Below are positions 59,783-64,000 of a stretch of 64,000 nt of DNA, one piece after another. Position 1 is the stretch's first letter, and every line of letters starts with the position of its first letter. The notes beneath the pieces are model-generated. The model had not been told where the DNA came from, made no database searches, and worked only from the letters and a program-made list of their open reading frames with translations. Source of the stretch: Flavobacterium fryxellicola (GTDB taxonomy: Bacteria > Bacteroidota > Bacteroidia > Flavobacteriales > Flavobacteriaceae); contig NZ_FRDK01000001.1 in assembly GCF_900143245.1 (NCBI RefSeq), forward strand, positions 186,001 through 250,000, written 5' to 3'. Position numbers and translations under genes: made by a program.

Positions 59783-62224
59783 CTATCGAAAGAACACCCG
59801 TTTCACCCGTTGCGATATACTAGTAAGAATTTCATACGATATAGTGTTTAATTTTTGAGCCATATATGCCACCGTGGGGCTTTGACCAAAAACTATTACC
59901 GCATCGCCCTCTTTACAATCTATTCCAGTAACATCTACCATAAGCATGTCCATACATATACTGCCCAGAATACTTGCTTTCTCATTTTTGATGGTTACAA
60001 ATCCTACGCCATTTCCCCAGCCTCTGGAAATCCCATCGGCATATCCAATAGGAATGGTAGCTACTTTTGTTGGCTTTTCAGCCATAAACTTCCTTCCATA
60101 ACCCACACTTTCTCCCGCAGCAATAGTTCTTATTTGCGAGATAACGGATTTCAATGTACCTACATCTTCCAATTGTTTTTGTTCTTCGGGATCATTTGAA
60201 ATTCCGTAAAGACCAATTCCCAACCGAACCATATCGTACTGTGATTCCTGAAAATTGCTAATACCCGAGGTATTCAAAATGTGTCGTAATGGTTTTATTT
60301 GTAATTCAGACATCAATCTAGAAGACAATTTTTCGAATAAAGCAATTTGTGAATGTGCAAAATCCATGTGTTCGAGAGCATCACTCGTCGCCAAATGTGA
60401 CAAAATACTTTTTATTTGAACTGTATTATTTCCTTTGAGCGTTGCGATAAGCTCTTCTATAGTATTTTCTTCAAAGCCTAAGCGATGCATTCCCGTATCA
60501 AATTTAATATGAATTGGAAACTGCTCTAAGTTTTTTTGTTTCGCTATTTTCAAAAAAGCATGCAACCCTTTCAAGCAGTAAATTTCTGGCTCTAACTGAT
60601 GTTGAATAATGGCTGCAAAACTGGTATTCTCTGGATTGAGAACCATAATAGGTACATTTACACCGCCGTTTTTTAACGAAATTCCTTCATCGGCGAAAGC
60701 CACTCCTAAATAATCTACTTTATGATGTTGCAGCAATTTGGCAATCTCTAGTCCGCCGTTTCCATATCCAAAAGCCTTCACCATAACCATAATTTTGACC
60801 TTTGGCTTGAGCTTTGATTTAAAAAAATTTAAGTTATAACTGATGGCATTCAGGTTAATTTCCAGAACAGTTTCATGCGTTTTCTCTTCAAGTAAATAAA
60901 CGATTTCTTCAAACTGGAAAGATCGCGCTCCTTTTATCAAAATAGTTTCATTACTGAAATCCAAGTTTTCAAAATCAGCAATAAATGCAGCAGTATTTTT
61001 AAAAGTGATACAGTTCGTAAATTTATCTTTGAACTCCGAAATTGTTTCTCCAATACCAATAACGCGATCTATTTTATTCGAGACAATTAACTGAGAAACT
61101 TTGGTATACAATTCGTTTTTAGACAATCCACTTTGGAAAATATCAGACAAAATAATTGTTTTCTTTTCATACTGCTTCTGACTTTCAAGAAAATCCAACG
61201 CAATCTTTAGCGATTGAAAATCGGAGCTGTAACTGTCATCGATAATACTGCAATTATTGATTCCGTTCTTGACTTTTAATCGCATTTCGACTGGATACAA
61301 TAGTTGCATTCGGTTTTGAATGGTACTTATATCGTATTTAAAATACAATAATACCATAAGACACGAGCTTGCATTTTCTACTGATGCCGCATCTTGAAAC
61401 GGAATTTTTACATCAAAATTTTCTTCTCCGAATTGAACATTCAAAATAGTATCGTCCAAAACCCTATTTTTAACAATAAAAACATCTGCCTCTTTGCTGA
61501 CAAAACTCCAGGTAAATGCCTTAGTTTTTGGAAAAACAAAAGAATCCACCCTGTTATCGATTTGGAAAATGATGACCTTCGAATTTTTAAAAAGCGACAT
61601 TTTCTCCTTTATTTTCTCTTCCACATTTAAAAAACCTTGGTCATGTGCTGAACCTATATTGGTAAGAACTCCAACGGTAGGTTTGATAATTTCCTCTAAT
61701 TTGGCCATTTCTGAACTAGTTGAAATACCTGCTTCGAAAATCCCTAAATTGTGTTTCTCATTGATTGCAATAACAGATAAGGGAACTCCAATTTGGGAAT
61801 TATAACTTTTTGGACTCCGAATAACATTATAATCAGGACTTAATAAAAAATTTAGCCATTCCTTTACTATTGTTTTGCCGTTACTTCCTGTGAGTCCAAT
61901 AATAGGAAAATCGAAAAAATCGCGGTAGTTTGCTGCAAATTGTTGCAAGGCTACTAAGGTATCGTCGACAATATAAAAATTAGCTTTAGTTTCACATTCG
62001 CTTGGGATGTGCGTCACTACAAAATTGTGAACACCAGTCACAATTAGATTCTTAATATAAAGGTGTGCATCAGTATTGGCTCCTACTAAGGCAAAAAATA
62101 AGGTTTGAGGACCATTTTGCAAAGACCGACTGTCAATAGAAACTGCATCTAATGCACTATTGTCTTGGCTTCCTAGGAATGTTGCAGGAATTTTTTGGAT
62201 GCTATTTAGGATTTTCTGTCTCAT
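59783..62224 (-). CDS. murF-alr: Bifunctional MurF ligase / alanine racemase
   Basis: Fusion of two cell-wall enzymes in 813 residues. The N-terminal half is UDP-N-acetylmuramoyl-tripeptide:D-Ala-D-Ala ligase, with the Mur P-loop GSNGKT at 113-118. From about 455 it is a fold-type III alanine racemase with the PLP Lys at about 482 (VKAFGYGNGG) and YADGISRGWGNG near the C-terminus. The racemase supplies D-Ala for the dipeptide that MurF adds, so the fusion joins linked steps. The arrangement is characteristic of Bacteroidota. No truncation is seen. A minus-strand -7 box TATTTTTG lies at 62302-62309. Confidence 0.96.
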   Translation of the reverse strand: MRQKILNSIQKIPATFLGSQDNSALDAVSIDSRSLQNGPQTLFFALVGANTDAHLYIKNLIVTGVHNFVVTHIPSECETKANFYIVDDTLVALQQFAANYRDFFDFPIIGLTGSNGKTIVKEWLNFLLSPDYNVIRSPKSYNSQIGVPLSVIAINEKHNLGIFEAGISTSSEMAKLEEIIKPTVGVLTNIGSAHDQGFLNVEEKIKEKMSLFKNSKVIIFQIDNRVDSFVFPKTKAFTWSFVSKEADVFIVKNRVLDDTILNVQFGEENFDVKIPFQDAASVENASSCLMVLLYFKYDISTIQNRMQLLYPVEMRLKVKNGINNCSIIDDSYSSDFQSLKIALDFLESQKQYEKKTIILSDIFQSGLSKNELYTKVSQLIVSNKIDRVIGIGETISEFKDKFTNCITFKNTAAFIADFENLDFSNETILIKGARSFQFEEIVYLLEEKTHETVLEINLNAISYNLNFFKSKLKPKVKIMVMVKAFGYGNGGLEIAKLLQHHKVDYLGVAFADEGISLKNGGVNVPIMVLNPENTSFAAIIQHQLEPEIYCLKGLHAFLKIAKQKNLEQFPIHIKFDTGMHRLGFEENTIEELIATLKGNNTVQIKSILSHLATSDALEHMDFAHSQIALFEKLSSRLMSELQIKPLRHILNTSGISNFQESQYDMVRLGIGLYGISNDPEEQKQLEDVGTLKSVISQIRTIAAGESVGYGRKFMAEKPTKVATIPIGYADGISRGWGNGVGFVTIKNEKASILGSICMDMLMVDVTGIDCKEGDAVIVFGQSPTVAYMAQKLNTISYEILTSISQRVKRVFFR

Positions 62225-62301
62225 GAAATTAGAAGAGATTGTGGTAAATTTCTTTTCTGGAAAGCAAGGGATTTACCGTTTATGCGTTTATAAAAATTTC
62301 T

Positions 62302-62309
62302 CAAAAATA
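62302..62309 (-). promoter_or_regulatory. -7 promoter box of murF-alr
   Basis: TATTTTTG on the minus strand, 77 bases before the ATG. Confidence 0.4.
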
Positions 62310-62417
62310 CCACTTCTTTTCAAAACGTAGGCTTAGATATACTTTAAATATAAGCAATCGCGTTTGTTTATGAAAAAGAAACAGTGGCAATAGCTTTACT
62401 AATTTTAGCAGATTACT

Positions 62418-62425
62418 TATATTTG
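62418..62425 (+). promoter_or_regulatory. -7 promoter box of the gene at 62449
   Basis: TATATTTG, 23 bases before the TTG start. Confidence 0.5.
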
Positions 62426-62448
62426 TTTTTAGATAAAAATGAGTCCTT

Positions 62449-63054
62449 TTGAAAAAAATTCTCCCATCGTTTTCCTATATTTTCCACCCGATATTTATAC
62501 CGGCAATGGCGACGCTGTTTTATCTTTTTTATAATGATGCTGATTTTGTAAGTCATGAAAAAATATTTGTTTTTTTTCAAGTTGTCATCGTCACAGTATT
62601 CATTCCCATCCTTGCATTTTTACTATTGCGAGCAACAGGGAACATAGATTCTGTAATGATTTCAAAAATATCGCAACGCAAAATCCCATTAATCATTCAC
62701 TGTTTTTTGATTATTTTATTGGTTCGCAAGAGCATTACCATTGATCGCTATACCGAATTGCATTTTTTTTTATTGGGAGGACTTTTAAGTACTTTGTTAG
62801 CCTTGATTCTATTATTTGCTAATATTAAGGCGAGTCTTCACCTGATCGCCATTAGTTCTTTGACCGTTTTTATTATTGGCTTAAGCCTGCACCTTCGTAT
62901 TCAGAGTATCTTCACGATTACAATTTTAATTCTCCTCAACGGGTTCATAGCTTCTTCACGGTTAGAAATGAAAGCGCATACCTATAAAGAACTGGTTATC
63001 GGTTTTTGTCTGGGCGCTATACCACAATTACTTTTGTTGGTTCTGTGGTTATAA
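62449..63054 (+). CDS. Unknown integral membrane protein
   Basis: Not recognised with confidence. The 201-residue product has six or so hydrophobic segments; the start KKILPSFSYIFHPIFIPAMATL and the loop ISQRKIPLIIHCF resemble small Bacteroidota membrane proteins loosely related to PAP2 phosphatases, but the phosphatase motifs are not visible. It starts with TTG at 62449; an ATG ten bases upstream is in another frame that soon stops. Its end overlaps the convergent outer-membrane gene by six bases. Confidence 0.7.
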   Translation: MKKILPSFSYIFHPIFIPAMATLFYLFYNDADFVSHEKIFVFFQVVIVTVFIPILAFLLLRATGNIDSVMISKISQRKIPLIIHCFLIILLVRKSITIDRYTELHFFLLGGLLSTLLALILLFANIKASLHLIAISSLTVFIIGLSLHLRIQSIFTITILILLNGFIASSRLEMKAHTYKELVIGFCLGAIPQLLLLVLWL

Positions 63055-63750
63055 AATGTAAAAAATAATTCCGAAATTTAATGACTTCATGTTAATGGAT
63101 TCGCCATTTACCTTAGCAGATTGAAACAATGGGTTCAAACCATAATACAAATAAAGATTTATCGTGTTGTATCCTGATGAAACATACGCTCCATACTGAA
63201 ATTTATTAAAATCTTTATTTCCAGTAACTTCGACTTTACCCGCATTGCTATCAAAAATAGACTTGTCATACAACAAATAACTGAACTTTATTCCGGTGTA
63301 AATTCTCCAGAATTTATGACTTTCATAAGTCGAGGTTCGCCACCTGAATTCAATAGGAACATCAATAGAAAGCATGGAAAACTTATTTTTCTTATACTTT
63401 GTTTCCTGATCAATAAGGGCATAAAACGGGGTTTCGGCTGTTGAAGAAATAGCCAAGTTCTGATTGTGATTCATGTAAGTAAAACCTATGCCGGAAGCAA
63501 CAGCTATGGTTCTTTTCTTATTGATAGGCATGTCTCTTAAAAAACCTCCTGAAAATCCTGAAGAAAATTTACTTTGCGACAACCCTGCTGGTTTATCGGT
63601 AAGCGTATTGTATGTTATGGCAAAATAAAACTGATCTTCTCGGTACAAGGAATCGACTTTCAAAACAAGTGTATCTTGAGTTATTGTGTTTTCTTGGGAA
63701 AAAACAGGAGCAGCTAAAAGCAGCAGAAAACAACTAAGAAAAATTCGCAT
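63049..63750 (-). CDS. Outer-membrane beta-barrel protein (PorT-like)
   Basis: The 233-residue protein has a signal peptide (RIFLSCFLLLLAAPVFSQ) and eight or so amphipathic strands: YFAITYNTL, VASGIGFTYMNHN, SIDVPIEFRWRTS, RIYTGIKFSYLLY, QYGAYVSSGYNTINLYLYYGLNPLF and the terminal LNFGIIFYIL. This is the PorT/OMP_b-brl family pattern. No specific role can be assigned. A -7 box on the minus strand is at 63822-63829. Confidence 0.8.
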   Translation of the reverse strand: MRIFLSCFLLLLAAPVFSQENTITQDTLVLKVDSLYREDQFYFAITYNTLTDKPAGLSQSKFSSGFSGGFLRDMPINKKRTIAVASGIGFTYMNHNQNLAISSTAETPFYALIDQETKYKKNKFSMLSIDVPIEFRWRTSTYESHKFWRIYTGIKFSYLLYDKSIFDSNAGKVEVTGNKDFNKFQYGAYVSSGYNTINLYLYYGLNPLFQSAKVNGESINMKSLNFGIIFYIL

Positions 63751-63821
63751 ATTTTGATTGATTTAAATTGCTAAATGATTATTCCAAACACGGTCCGATT
63801 CTAATTCACATTATAACAATA

Positions 63822-63829
63822 CAAATATA
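63822..63829 (-). promoter_or_regulatory. -7 promoter box of the PorT-like gene
   Basis: TATATTTG on the minus strand, 71 bases before the ATG. Confidence 0.4.
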
Positions 63830-63879
63830 GGATTTTGACGGTTTTTTAAAGTGGTTTATAGACAAATAAACTTTTACTT

Positions 63880-64000
63880 TTATACTTTAAAAAAAATCTG
63901 ATATAAAATGATGGAGATAACTTCTATTAGCACTGGGCAAGGCATTACCTCCGTTGATCCCACATAGGTAGTTTCATAACGAAATCGCTGCTTGGCATTG
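63880..64000 (-). CDS. Possible 3' end of a gene running off the window
   Basis: A minus-strand frame is open from the window edge for 40 codons to a TAA at 63880-63882 (QRFRYETTYVGSTEVMPCP, then VLIEVIS). Base composition in the last 80 bases is richer in G+C than the spacer. Not recognised, and a chance open frame of this length is possible. Confidence 0.3.
   Translation of the reverse strand, partial: NAKQRFRYETTYVGSTEVMPCPVLIEVISIILYQIFFKV

Noticed and set aside
1..64000. Prophage, insertion sequence, toxin-antitoxin or phage-defence genes.
   Set aside because: I looked for transposase, integrase, restriction and abortive-infection type proteins among the real frames and saw none; the only mobility signs are small repeats and the trmN6 scar.

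Overview
The window is a 64 kb stretch of a Bacteroidota chromosome, most likely Flavobacterium or a close relative. Reasons: low G+C; Bacteroidota-type -7 promoter boxes (TAnnTTTG) in front of many genes and few Shine-Dalgarno sequences; DNA polymerase III alpha with an N-terminal proofreading exonuclease domain; a MurF-alanine racemase fusion; a TonB receptor with a carboxypeptidase-regulatory-like N-domain; a flavobacterial carotenoid gene set. I see no phage, plasmid, insertion sequence, CRISPR array or rRNA. It reads as core chromosome with small accessory scars.

Layout. 0-5 kb: end of a DUF423 gene, pckA, a DUF4407 membrane protein, a PH/SHOCT protein, a MmcQ/YjbR-type protein and a cyclase-family hydrolase. 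5-11.6 kb: a decayed GxxExxY gene, hemW, ruvC, a YbhN-like membrane protein overlapping a GT2 glycosyltransferase, two unknown exported proteins, DUF456. 12-16.5 kb: a methyltransferase, then a minus-strand carotenoid block (crtZ, crtD, cruF, a CrtA-like monooxygenase). 16.8-17.2 kb: two identical tRNA-Asp genes with duplicated terminators and a tRNA remnant between them. 17.3-25 kb: DUF58, trxA, an outer-membrane protein, dnaE. 25.5-30.6 kb: leuC-leuD-leuA-leuB. 30.6-40 kb: an RRM protein, a DUF6252-like lipoprotein, rpsP-rimM-trmN6, a TlpA-like thioredoxin, an acyl-CoA dehydrogenase, DUF3050, ferredoxin, NifU-domain protein and Mrp. 40-51 kb: an alkyltransferase-like protein, LysE-type exporter, trmB, and an envelope region with two paralogous L,D-transpeptidases flanking an M13 peptidase, an NTF2-like lipoprotein and an AsmA-like protein. 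51-64 kb: HPF-like protein, prolyl oligopeptidase, a three-gene TonB-receptor unit that looks metal-related, asd, mscL, murF-alr, a membrane protein and an outer-membrane beta-barrel.

How it fits together: leuCDAB makes leucine precursors; crtZ-crtD-cruF-crtA-like would tailor a monocyclic hydroxylated carotenoid (saproxanthin/myxol type) from precursors made elsewhere; ferredoxin, NifU and Mrp form an Fe-S neighbourhood; the transpeptidases, murF-alr and AsmA-like genes serve the envelope. The most notable non-gene signals are: a second, diverged trmN6 3' end beyond an A+T-rich TlpA gene; a four-copy heptanucleotide repeat inside the GT2 gene; dispersed hairpin repeats, one of which appears to encode the C-terminal tail of LeuA; and a two-copy intergenic element with a palindromic centre. 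I found no clearly new multi-gene system. The TonB-receptor trio is the best candidate for a poorly described one.
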